Source: Gammaproteobacteria bacterium
Lineage (GTDB): Bacteria; Pseudomonadota; Gammaproteobacteria; Pseudomonadales; Azotimanducaceae
Direction: 5' to 3'
Assembly (NCBI GenBank): GCA_009842245.1
Contig: VYFT01000047.1
Coordinates: 41,793-105,792 of the forward strand
DNA length: 64,000 nucleotides
In this document: one piece after another, positions 56,411-64,000 of the stretch
Numbering within the stretch: the first letter of the stretch is position 1
How the letters are laid out: every line of letters starts with the position of its first letter
Program-made: the position numbers and the translations under genes
Notes under the pieces: generated by a model
Told to the model about the DNA's origin: nothing
Databases searched by the model: none
What the model saw: only the letters and a program-made list of their open reading frames with translations

Positions 56411-56989
56411 TCACTTTTCGATGAAGTCAGACCGTAATACTGGCCACGCAGATCGTAAGTGCACGAACATCGACCACAGCGTCAATGCTGTGGCGATATA
56501 AATGAAAATGTAACCTAAGATCGTCCAAAGGTTAAATACTGGTGCATTTGATAACAGTATCACGATGGCTACCATCTGAACAACTGTCTTAGCCTTTGAA
56601 ATTTCGGTTACCGCGACCTGAGATCGCACTTGGCGCTCTGCCATCCACTCGCGTAACGACGATACGAGTAGTTCACGACAGACGATTACTAATCCCGGTA
56701 GAGTTAACCACAACTCGCCATGCATACCGACTAGTAGCACTAACGCAGAAATGACAGTTAATTTATCCGCGGTTGGATCTAGAAATGTGCCAAAACTTGA
56801 CGTCTTACCAGTCCGGCGAGCAATATATCCGTCTAGTAGGTCGGTTATCGATGCAATCGCAAACAACAATCCTGCGATCCATTGATGAGTATCGGAAAAG
56901 ATGTAGATCAACACGAAAACTGGAATTAACAAAATTCTCAATAGTGATAGCGTGTTGGGCGAAAAAATAGCCTTTAGGCTACGTAGCAT
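56411..56989 (-). CDS. pgsA: CDP-diacylglycerol--glycerol-3-phosphate 3-phosphatidyltransferase
   Basis: The protein has 192 residues from ATG 56989, chosen because GAGG (56996-56999) is 6 bases upstream; an ATG at 57010 is further inside uvrC. Makes phosphatidylglycerol phosphate in the inner membrane. The CDP-alcohol phosphotransferase motif is intact: DGYIARRTGK..G..LDPTADK. Four to five membrane segments. It overlaps uvrC by 11 bases, and tRNA-Cys follows. Confidence 0.96.
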   Translation of the reverse strand: MLRSLKAIFSPNTLSLLRILLIPVFVLIYIFSDTHQWIAGLLFAIASITDLLDGYIARRTGKTSSFGTFLDPTADKLTVISALVLLVGMHGELWLTLPGLVIVCRELLVSSLREWMAERQVRSQVAVTEISKAKTVVQMVAIVILLSNAPVFNLWTILGYIFIYIATALTLWSMFVHLRSAWPVLRSDFIEK

Positions 56990-58823
56990 GGAAAACCTCG
57001 TAAACTTCATTTGCTAACTTGCGACTGATACCGGGTACCTTTGTGATCTCTCCCAAACTAGCGGTCCGAATTGCCGCAGTAGATCCAAAATGAGTCAATA
57101 GTTGGCGTTTGCGTTTCGGTCCGATCCCGGAAATTTCATCTAGTTCCGAATGCTTTCGCGTCCGTCGTCGCGCGGCGCGGTGCCCAGTAATGGCGAAGCG
57201 ATGTGCTTCGTCTCGGATGTGTTGCAACAGATGCATCGCACCACTCGTCGGGTCCAATGATACGACTCCTTCACCGGCGCGCCACACGACGTCCAACTCT
57301 GGTTTCCGTCCCGCTCCTTTGGCAATGCCAAGAAGTACGATTTCTCGATCGATATACGAAAGCAACAACTCGGATACTTTATTGATTTGACCCCGACCAC
57401 CGTCGATAATCAGAATGTCGGGTACTTTTCCATCTTCTTTAAGGATTCGTTTGAAGCGTCGTTCTACTGCTTGATACAACGCTGCGTAATCGTCTCCCGG
57501 CTCAACATCGTCTATCCGGTACCTTCGATAGTCTGAAGTCACCGGTCCATTTACATCAAAGACTACGCAAGATGCCATGGTAGCTTCACCTTGAGTGTGG
57601 CTAACGTCAAAACACTCTAATCGTTGTGGCAATTGATCTAACTCTAAGAGTTGTTGCAAATCAAACAGTCGCTCTGATTCATTCTTACGTGCGCGAACAT
57701 ATGCTGCAAGCGAGAGGCTTGTATTCTCTTCGACCATTTCTTGCCACTTAGCGCGCGTTGCACGAACTTGAGAAGTTACCTCAACGATGTGCCCAGCTTT
57801 ATTTGACAGTGCATCGGCAAGCACGTCGCGGTCTTCAAGTTTTTGCATCGTCAATACGGTCCGAGGAATGTGCCGTTCTACCGTGCCGAAGTAGTACTGC
57901 GACACGAACGAACTTAACACACTAGCTGCGTGTGCCTGTAGTTCATTTTTTGGATACCAATTTCGATGTCCCATCAAGATTCCATTTCGTATGAACATAC
58001 CTTGAATACAAACGTGATTTTCTGCTGTAGCAATCGCAAACGCATCGACATCACCAGTGGATTTATGCACGTGCTGTTCTTCTTGTACTTGGCGCAAATC
58101 TTGGATTTGGTCTCGCAAGCGCGCGGCTTCCTCATACTGCTTTGAATCCGCCAATTCTCGCATACTAGCTTTGAGTTCATCCAAAAGCGACTGACTTTTT
58201 CCTTCTAAGAATAGCGTGGCTAAGCGTAATTCCTGATTATATCGTGCGCTATCGATCAAGCCTACGCAGGGACCACTGCATCTCTTAATTTGATACTGCA
58301 AGCACGGTCTCGTTCTGTTTTTAAACATTGAGTCTTCGCATGGTCGCAACTGAAATACTCGCTGCAATATCGATAACGAATTTCTCACTGCGACTGTACT
58401 TGGATAAGGTCCAAAGAATCTACCCCGATCGTGCGTACGACCACGGTGCCGTTTAATTTGAGGAAATTCGTGCTCGGTGATGTGAATGTACGGATAACTC
58501 TTATCGTCTCGCAACAGCACGTTAAAGGGTGGTTTTTCACGCTTAATGAAAGACTGTTCAAGCAATAGAGCTTCTGTTTCACTTTCGGTGACCGTAAACT
58601 GAATATCACGCGTTCGCTCCACTAGGCGCATAGTCTTGGTAGCTAATCCAGTTGGTCGAAAATAACTTAACACCCTAGACTTAATGTTGTTTGCTTTACC
58701 AACGTACAGAACTGTGCTCTGCTCATCTAAAAATCTATACACTCCACATCTTGCAGGTAAGGAACCAAGCATAGATGTAGGGTTTGGAACCTCTACCGTT
58801 GCTGATTCAACCATGGATGACAC
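56979..58823 (-). CDS. uvrC: Excinuclease ABC subunit C
   Basis: The protein has 614 residues. Makes the two incisions of nucleotide excision repair. GIY-YIG domain (GVYRFLDEQSTVLYVGKA, 3' cut), a run of cysteines (CLQYQIKRCSGPC), UVR motif (about 200-235), the RNase H-like domain (CFDVSHTQGE, 5' cut), and two HhH motifs at the end (ISGIGPKRKRQLL, VPGISRKLANEVY). GTG 58823 is the start, with GAGG at a proper distance; an ATG at 58814 is less well placed. It begins 8 bases after gcdH and overlaps pgsA. Confidence 0.97.
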   Translation of the reverse strand: MSSMVESATVEVPNPTSMLGSLPARCGVYRFLDEQSTVLYVGKANNIKSRVLSYFRPTGLATKTMRLVERTRDIQFTVTESETEALLLEQSFIKREKPPFNVLLRDDKSYPYIHITEHEFPQIKRHRGRTHDRGRFFGPYPSTVAVRNSLSILQRVFQLRPCEDSMFKNRTRPCLQYQIKRCSGPCVGLIDSARYNQELRLATLFLEGKSQSLLDELKASMRELADSKQYEEAARLRDQIQDLRQVQEEQHVHKSTGDVDAFAIATAENHVCIQGMFIRNGILMGHRNWYPKNELQAHAASVLSSFVSQYYFGTVERHIPRTVLTMQKLEDRDVLADALSNKAGHIVEVTSQVRATRAKWQEMVEENTSLSLAAYVRARKNESERLFDLQQLLELDQLPQRLECFDVSHTQGEATMASCVVFDVNGPVTSDYRRYRIDDVEPGDDYAALYQAVERRFKRILKEDGKVPDILIIDGGRGQINKVSELLLSYIDREIVLLGIAKGAGRKPELDVVWRAGEGVVSLDPTSGAMHLLQHIRDEAHRFAITGHRAARRRTRKHSELDEISGIGPKRKRQLLTHFGSTAAIRTASLGEITKVPGISRKLANEVYEVFHAT

Positions 58824-58831
58824 TGGTACCC

Positions 58832-60007
58832 TCAGGAAAAGGCTTGAAAGCCAGTCTGGGCTCGACCTAGGATAAGCGCATGTATATCGTGACTACCTTC
58901 GTAAGTGTTCACGGTTTCCAGATTCACTAAGTGGCGCATCACGTGATATTCGTCAGATATCCCATTTGCACCGTGCAAATCTCGTGCCATTCTCGCGATA
59001 TCAAGTGCCTTTTGACTGTTATTACGCTTCAGTAGAGATATATTCTCTAATGCTAATCGCTCTTCATCTAACATCCGACCCAGTCGCAAACACCCTTGCA
59101 GACCGAGAGTGATTTCCGTTTGCATATCCACTAACTTTTTCTGTACGAGTTGTCGCGCGGCGAGCGGCTGACCAAATTGAGCTCGGTCGATCGTGTATTG
59201 TCGAGCAGCGTGCCAACAGTATTCCGCGGCGCCCATAGTACCCCAAGTTATACCATATCGAGCTTGATTCAAACACCCAAAAGGACCGCTGAGCCCTTTA
59301 GCGTTTGGCAAAATGTGGCTCGATGGAACAAAGACTTCCTTCAATACCAATTCTCCCGTCGCAGACGTACGCAAGCTCAATTTCCCCTTTATGGAAGGAG
59401 TCGATAGTCCCTTACTATCTCTTTCGACGATAAAGCCTCGAATAACGTCATCAAGTGTTGCCCACACGATGGCAATGTCTGCAATTGGAGCATTTGTTAT
59501 CCACGTTTTCGTCCCGTTCAATACGTACCCGTCCTGTACCGATATCGCTTTACTCTCCATGCTTCCCGGGTCAGATCCGGCATTTGGTTCAGTCAATCCA
59601 AAACAACCGATGAGTTCGCCACTGGCTAACTTCGGAAGATAGTTCGCACGATGATCTTCTGTCCCGTAGCTAAAGATTGGAAACATTACAAGTGACGATT
59701 GGACACTGAGCGCAGAACGATAACCGGAATCAATTCTCTCAATTTCTCTTGCGATTAGGCCATAACTCACATAGTTGGCGTGGGCACAACCATACTCTTG
59801 GGGTAGAGTTGCTCCCAACAGGCTATGTTTTCCCATCTCTAGCAAAATTTCTTTATCGAAGATTTCATTTCTATTAGCTTCGACCACTCGAGGCATCAAG
59901 AAAGATGAGGCAAAGTCAGCGGCACTCTGTTGAACCATTCTCTCTTCCTCAGAGAGTTGTTCGTTCAAGCGGAAGGGATCCTGCCAATCAAATGGGTAAG
60001 TAGGCAA
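58832..60007 (-). CDS. gcdH: Acyl-CoA dehydrogenase, glutaryl-CoA dehydrogenase type
   Basis: The protein has 391 residues from TTG 60007. An FAD enzyme that turns glutaryl-CoA into crotonyl-CoA in lysine/tryptophan breakdown. The N-terminus ([18 protein letters not shown]) and [20 protein letters not shown] are typical of GcdH. FAD segments [14 protein letters not shown] and [17 protein letters not shown] are intact, and the catalytic Glu is in [17 protein letters not shown]. It lies between pyrF and uvrC, so it shares a transcript with repair and membrane-lipid genes rather than a degradation operon. Confidence 0.94.
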   Translation of the reverse strand: MPTYPFDWQDPFRLNEQLSEEERMVQQSAADFASSFLMPRVVEANRNEIFDKEILLEMGKHSLLGATLPQEYGCAHANYVSYGLIAREIERIDSGYRSALSVQSSLVMFPIFSYGTEDHRANYLPKLASGELIGCFGLTEPNAGSDPGSMESKAISVQDGYVLNGTKTWITNAPIADIAIVWATLDDVIRGFIVERDSKGLSTPSIKGKLSLRTSATGELVLKEVFVPSSHILPNAKGLSGPFGCLNQARYGITWGTMGAAEYCWHAARQYTIDRAQFGQPLAARQLVQKKLVDMQTEITLGLQGCLRLGRMLDEERLALENISLLKRNNSQKALDIARMARDLHGANGISDEYHVMRHLVNLETVNTYEGSHDIHALILGRAQTGFQAFS

Positions 60008-60071
60008 AGAGAGTTCTCAGTTAGGTTAGTTCAAAATCTCGTCTGCAAACGTCGCAAGCCGTTCGCATAAA

Positions 60072-60866
60072 TCAGTGAATACTCATCAGTCGAGCGTATG
60101 TTGCCGCTGCTTCAGACACACGAGTAAAGTAGTCTTTGTCATCTTGCTGGGCAATAATACTTCGAGAGCAGTTAATGATAACACCCAAGCCGTCGCGTCG
60201 TCGCGCTCGTCGCAATACTTCGTCTAGATCTCCTCCTTGCGCGCCGATACCTGGTACCAACAGTGTTGTCGATGGCGCGATCTTTCTCACTTGCGATAGA
60301 GCTTCAAGTTGGGTTGCTCCAACAACTAACATGAGATTAGGATTCCTTTCTTGTTCGACACGCTCTGCTACTCTCAGATATACCGGTTGTCCGTTTCCAA
60401 CTTCTTGAATCCAAGCTGAACCTTCGTTGCTGGTACGACAGAGCAAAATCACACCCTTATCGCGATACCGAAGAAAAGGTTCAACCGCATCCCATCCTAG
60501 ATACGGACTGACCGTAACCGCGTCGGCTTGGTATCTAATAAATGCTTCTTCTGCATATTGAACTGCAGTATTCCCAATATCTCCACGTTTGGCGTCCAAT
60601 ATCACCGGGAGGTTTGGGTATGAGTCTTTTACAAATCTAATAATCTGTGATAGGTCTTCTTCTAATCCTTGAGAAGCGTAAAAGGCATGATTAAGCTTGT
60701 ATACACTAGCGTATTGATTGGTCTCTTGTACGATTCGTTTCGCAAACTCAACAAGACTTGATGACGATGACGTGAAGGATGACATCACGCGCCAATCGAT
60801 ATCTAGTCCTATACACAAGCAGGTATTAGCGCGATGAAGACTGGTCTCTAAGGTGTCTATGAACAT
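60072..60866 (-). CDS. pyrF: Orotidine 5'-phosphate decarboxylase, long (type 2) form
   Basis: The protein has 264 residues from ATG 60866, 22 bases after the ribE stop. Last step of UMP synthesis. The segment VILDAKRGDIGNTAVQYAEEAF, with the catalytic Asp-Lys pair, and VTVSPYLGWDAVEPF belong to the longer type 2 enzyme (as in mycobacteria, myxobacteria and some proteobacteria) and not to the 240-residue enterobacterial PyrF. LLVPGIGAQGGDLDEVLRRA is the phosphate-binding end. It follows ribE and precedes gcdH. Confidence 0.95.
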   Translation of the reverse strand: MFIDTLETSLHRANTCLCIGLDIDWRVMSSFTSSSSSLVEFAKRIVQETNQYASVYKLNHAFYASQGLEEDLSQIIRFVKDSYPNLPVILDAKRGDIGNTAVQYAEEAFIRYQADAVTVSPYLGWDAVEPFLRYRDKGVILLCRTSNEGSAWIQEVGNGQPVYLRVAERVEQERNPNLMLVVGATQLEALSQVRKIAPSTTLLVPGIGAQGGDLDEVLRRARRRDGLGVIINCSRSIIAQQDDKDYFTRVSEAAATYARLMSIH

Positions 60867-60888
60867 GAGCGACCGATTATCTCTCGTT

Positions 60889-61518
60889 TTACTTCGTCTT
60901 GAGTGCCGCAAGCTTTGACTCAAGTAGACGTTCGATTGAATCAACTACCGCTAGCGTCGTAGGGTCTACTTCAAAGTTCAACAATGTACTCGTCTGTACG
61001 TTTTGAAGGGTCGTCAGACGTAGAGTTTCTGGTATTAAATTTACAACTCCTACACCGGTCTCGTGATTAAAAGAAGCTATTGTGAGACTGACTCCGTCTA
61101 GCGCGATATATCCTTTCGTATGAAAATAGTTCCGCCACTCCTCTGGAACAATAAAAGAAATACTACGTTCCATAGCAGACTGACGCGCTTGAACGACTTC
61201 TGCAACATCAGCAATGTGTCCAGAAAGCAGATGACCGCCAATTTCATCACCTAGTTTTGCAGATCGTTCTACATTCACGTAGTCATTTGGAGATAAGAAT
61301 CGAAGATTTGTTTGATTTAGAGTCGCTTGGATGACTTCAAAGCTAACGAGAGCATCTTCCACGGCTACCGCGGTCAGGCATACTCCGTTTACAGCGACCG
61401 AAGCGCCAATCTCGAGATTCTTCGTCAAGTCGCGCAATTCCAGAACGAGTCTTTGTATACCGTTTGTAGTTGTACACGACCGAACTTTAAAAGCTCCTGC
61501 GACAATCCCACTGAACAT
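60889..61518 (-). CDS. ribE: Riboflavin synthase alpha subunit
   Basis: The protein has 209 residues. Converts two lumazines to riboflavin. It begins MFSGIV and has two lumazine-binding barrels, with GASVAVNGVCLTAV in the first and FHTKGYIALDGVSLTIA in the second; GHLLSGHIADVAEV links them. The gene leads the ribE-pyrF-gcdH-uvrC-pgsA run. No FMN riboswitch is seen upstream. Confidence 0.96.
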   Translation of the reverse strand: MFSGIVAGAFKVRSCTTTNGIQRLVLELRDLTKNLEIGASVAVNGVCLTAVAVEDALVSFEVIQATLNQTNLRFLSPNDYVNVERSAKLGDEIGGHLLSGHIADVAEVVQARQSAMERSISFIVPEEWRNYFHTKGYIALDGVSLTIASFNHETGVGVVNLIPETLRLTTLQNVQTSTLLNFEVDPTTLAVVDSIERLLESKLAALKTK

Positions 61519-61870
61519 TCTCAGCTACCGCACAGTTCGTGAGTAACCAATAGTAAGCAAGATCTATTCAGTGAGTGCTCGAACAAACCCACTGTCCTCG
61601 ATAACACAGTGTTGAGGGACTTTAAACTCGAAACCGATGTGTCTGCTTTGATATGCAGAGCAAAGCTGTCTTCGTACTTAAGCCACCTTCCATCGAACTG
61701 TCACTATTCGGAACGACAAGTGTGCTTGATGCTCATCAAGCCGGATTTCTCAACGAGGTTGTTAGTCGAACTCGAATCTACTTCTAAGTCCAATTCTCTG
61801 GAAGACGATTCAACACGGCAAGCATACATAGTTAAACGTATGCGTGCTGAACAGATAGTTGCGTTTGGCG
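61519..61870. other. Intergenic region between ribE and the TPR gene
   Basis: About 350 bases. It contains the ribE promoter region. A 108-codon open frame on the plus strand (61609-61935) runs into the TPR gene on the other strand and has no recognisable ribosome site or domain, so it is not called. Nothing else is seen. Confidence 0.5.
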
Positions 61871-63367
61871 CTAGCTCTGCCTCTTTTCTTCGAGGTATAG
61901 TCGCCACTGCTCTTCAACGTACTCCTTCCATTTAATACGTTCGCGCTCACTATCAATGAGATCAACGTACTGTCCTGCAGATTTTCTCAAACGTTCGAGT
62001 CCTTCATCCTCGGTGTCACTACTAATTTCCGTCTGCAATTCTTCCATCGTTTCTTCGCTTCCATCCAGATCGTTATTGAAGAATTGACACACTCCTTTGA
62101 GAAATTTAACCTCTTCCGGCTTTCTAAGCTCTCCCTCCGTCGCGTTCAACGCACGGTTTGCGTACGTGATGCACTTGGAGAAATTTTCCGTCATTTGATA
62201 AAGACTCGCGAGAGAATGCAACACGGTGGCATCATCTTTATAGGTGACCGCCTCTTCATATGCAGTGGCAGCTTTGCTCATATCCGTGCTCGCGTACAAC
62301 ATCTGCGCATACTTGTTTAAATTTTCAAAATTTCTTTCAATGATTTCTAAATCAAAGCCTTCTTCGTAGACTCGAGCCGCGCGACTATAGGCTTCTTCAC
62401 TTTGCATACCAGCGATCACTCGTTTATACTCGCCCTCTTCAGACAATATTCCCATGTGGTAAGCGCTCTCCAAAGTGTAAGCCCAACTTGGATCTTCTTG
62501 TGAGGCCTCATCTGTCGCAACCAGCATTTGCTGTACAAAAATGTTGCTCAAAGCTCTCCAATATTCGACTTTATCTCTGTAGTTGTACACCAAGAATTTG
62601 GCTAAGTCCAACGATAGATCTAAATACTTATCTCGTTCAACGGGGTTGTTCTCGTTTTCCTCAAACAACTCCGTATAAGCTTGTAATAACTGTACCCACC
62701 AAGGTTCGGGTACGTCGGTCTCTTCCTCTCCCGCTCTTTCTATCGCTCGCTTAATCCAATCCACGGTATTGACATAGTCTTCCATGTAAGTATAGATTCC
62801 ACCGATATACGCGTAATGTTTCGAGCCTTCTTCCCAATCGTTCTTTAAATCCAACCATTGCTGAATGTAATCGAGTGCAGTTTCGTAGTCCTCATATTGG
62901 CTGGCGTAAAGTGTTGCAACTAGCCAAAGCGCTTCTTCTTCCACGAAGTACTTAACGAATTCTCGATACTCCAGAAGTTTCTTCATGTGTTCGAGCATTA
63001 AGTCGTAGTCGCTCAGAATTTGTCCTAAGTTCGCATACCTGCGGTGAAAAAACGCGAGTTCGCGCTCATTCCATCGCCTAGATCGCTCCAAACTTCGATC
63101 CAATAGTTCTCGTGCTTTCTCGAAATCCTCTTCCTCTTCTATAGCTGCGGTAATTTTTTCATTCTGATTGAAGAACTCAATTGTGATAGGTAGCAGTTTT
63201 CGTTCTGGTCGTGGGTCCTCAGGTTCCTCATCTAAAGGACTCTGAGCACTCACCACACCCACGACTTGTGATATGGTCGAATTCGGTTCAACCGTTAACT
63301 CCACGGCGAATTCGGCAATAAAAAACACGCCGCAAATCACAAAGCAAGATACAAATGATCGTTTCAT
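61871..63367 (-). CDS. Exported TPR-repeat protein
   Basis: The protein has 498 residues from ATG 63367 (GGGA upstream; TTG 63385 is an alternative). A signal peptide (FVICGVFFIAEFAVELTV) is followed by an acidic linker (DEEPEDPRPERK) and helical TPR-like repeats over the rest, such as YETALDYIQQWLDLKN and AYIGGIYTYMEDYVNTVDWIKRAI, ending WRLYLEEKRQS. It is probably periplasmic. The layout resembles TPR proteins found beside TonB-ExbB-ExbD systems in other gammaproteobacteria, but no such genes are adjacent. The upstream gene on the same strand is its paralogue. Confidence 0.8.
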   Translation of the reverse strand: MKRSFVSCFVICGVFFIAEFAVELTVEPNSTISQVVGVVSAQSPLDEEPEDPRPERKLLPITIEFFNQNEKITAAIEEEEDFEKARELLDRSLERSRRWNERELAFFHRRYANLGQILSDYDLMLEHMKKLLEYREFVKYFVEEEALWLVATLYASQYEDYETALDYIQQWLDLKNDWEEGSKHYAYIGGIYTYMEDYVNTVDWIKRAIERAGEEETDVPEPWWVQLLQAYTELFEENENNPVERDKYLDLSLDLAKFLVYNYRDKVEYWRALSNIFVQQMLVATDEASQEDPSWAYTLESAYHMGILSEEGEYKRVIAGMQSEEAYSRAARVYEEGFDLEIIERNFENLNKYAQMLYASTDMSKAATAYEEAVTYKDDATVLHSLASLYQMTENFSKCITYANRALNATEGELRKPEEVKFLKGVCQFFNNDLDGSEETMEELQTEISSDTEDEGLERLRKSAGQYVDLIDSERERIKWKEYVEEQWRLYLEEKRQS

Positions 63368-63469
63368 ACCGTTCCCATTTTTCAATATAGATTAGATTTC
63401 TGTCGCAACATGATACACAGTTAATGCTAGACGCTAAGATGATTTTGCGGTGTAGTCGATTAACTCCGT

Positions 63470-64000
63470 CTAAAGTGCGTCAGACTCCTCGTCCAAGACA
63501 TCGTTGGTTGCCGAAGAAATTTTTGCATTGATGTTTTCCAACATTTTCTTGTAGTCTTCGTTTTCGACGAATTTCTGCACTAATTGCTCGGACAAATCTA
63601 AAGCTTTTTGTAAGTATTTATCTCGTTCCGTGGGGTTGTCTTCGTTCTCGTCAGCTATTAGTGTGAACGCAGACAACAGCTGTACCGACCAAGTCTCAGG
63701 TATTTCCTCGCTCTCTTCATTTGCCTTCGCTATTGCCCGAGACATCCATTCTTCGGTTTTGTAATAATCTTCCATATTAGTGTAAATTCCGCCGATATAA
63801 GCGTAGTGTCTTGAACCTTCGTCCCAATCGTTCTTCAAATCCAACCATTGCTGAACGTAATCAATCGCAGTGTCGTAGTCTTCACTTTGGGTCGCGTAAA
63901 GCGATGCGATCACCCAGAGTGCTCGTTCTTCCACGAAATATTGAATAAATTCTCGGTACTCCAGAATTTTCTTCAGGTGTTCGAGCGTTAAGTCATAATC
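63470..64000 (-). CDS. TPR-repeat protein, paralogue of the downstream gene (5' end outside window)
   Basis: At least 176 residues; the frame is open to the window edge at 64000, so the start is not seen. It matches its neighbour closely over the visible part (EHLKKILEYREF, ALWVIASLYATQSEDYDTAIDYVQQWLDLKNDW, shown here as two short pieces: DYDTAIDYVQQWL and HYAYIGGIYTNMEDY). After about 130 visible residues it ends early with a short Asp/Glu-rich tail (NDVLDEESDAL), whereas the neighbour continues for about 240 more. It stops 102 bases before the neighbour starts. A tandem duplication with C-terminal truncation or divergence is likely. Confidence 0.8.
   Translation of the reverse strand, partial: DYDLTLEHLKKILEYREFIQYFVEERALWVIASLYATQSEDYDTAIDYVQQWLDLKNDWDEGSRHYAYIGGIYTNMEDYYKTEEWMSRAIAKANEESEEIPETWSVQLLSAFTLIADENEDNPTERDKYLQKALDLSEQLVQKFVENEDYKKMLENINAKISSATNDVLDEESDAL

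Noticed and set aside
61609..61935. 108-codon plus-strand frame
   Set aside because: No ribosome site, no recognisable features, and its 3' part is antisense to the TPR gene.

Overview
The window looks like a chromosomal segment of a gammaproteobacterium, probably a free-living, moderate-GC species. The gene neighbourhoods point there: ftsK-lolA-rarA-serS, trxB-aat-infA next to clpA-clpS and icd, tusDCB-tusE, and uvrC-pgsA followed by tRNA-Cys. No rRNA, phage or CRISPR locus was found. Many genes start with GTG or TTG (tusD, trxB, aat, infA, clpS, icd, exbD, uvrC, gcdH and others), and many neighbours overlap by ATGA/GTGA.

Layout. 1-2.6 kb: an incomplete mobile unit on the minus strand, an IS1595-type transposase coupled by 4-base overlaps to a DNA methyltransferase and a probable restriction endonuclease, next to tRNA-Ser(UGA). 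2.7-4.0 kb: tusDCBE for tRNA 2-thiolation. 4.2-6.6 kb: a Tat-type vanadium-haloperoxidase-like lipoprotein and an outer-membrane beta-barrel. 6.6-12.2 kb (minus): ftsK-lolA-rarA-serS. 12.3-15.3 kb (plus): a dienelactone hydrolase, trxB, aat, infA. 15.4-19.4 kb (minus): clpS-clpA and icd. 19.9-23.6 kb: two overlapping tiny membrane proteins, tRNA-Gly(GCC), hemF, an orphan exbD and nupC. The hemF-exbD interval holds a cluster of DnaA-box-like 9-mers, and a perfect parS palindrome lies 2 kb further on, so this part may be origin-proximal. 23.9-26.8 kb: a two-component system resembling that of the proteobacterial dedicated sortase system. 26.9-33.2 kb: an MBL hydrolase, a membrane-anchored pseudokinase with C-terminal TPR-like repeats coupled to a MORN protein, a TauE/SafE permease and pyk.

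33.4-51.2 kb contains five paralogues of an unfamiliar membrane-anchored helical-repeat family (two tandem on minus, one alone on minus, two tandem on plus). Between them lie a FAN1-like nuclease coupled to an XPD/DinG-type helicase with its own nuclease motif, an acyl-CoA ligase-like enzyme, a phosphopantetheinyl transferase, tRNA-Leu(UAG), and a tRNA-Leu(UAA) gene split by a 233-nt group I intron exactly between anticodon bases U34 and A35. 51.3-55.1 kb: hydantoinase/oxoprolinase A and B subunits. 55.3-61.5 kb: a variant prs, then on the minus strand ribE-pyrF-gcdH-uvrC-pgsA-tRNA-Cys. 61.9-64 kb: two tandem paralogous TPR proteins, the second cut by the window edge.

Most genes are ordinary housekeeping. 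The parts most worth a second look are the intron-split tRNA-Leu, the five-member repeat family, the transposase-linked restriction-modification unit, the pseudokinase/MORN pair and the parS/DnaA-box region.
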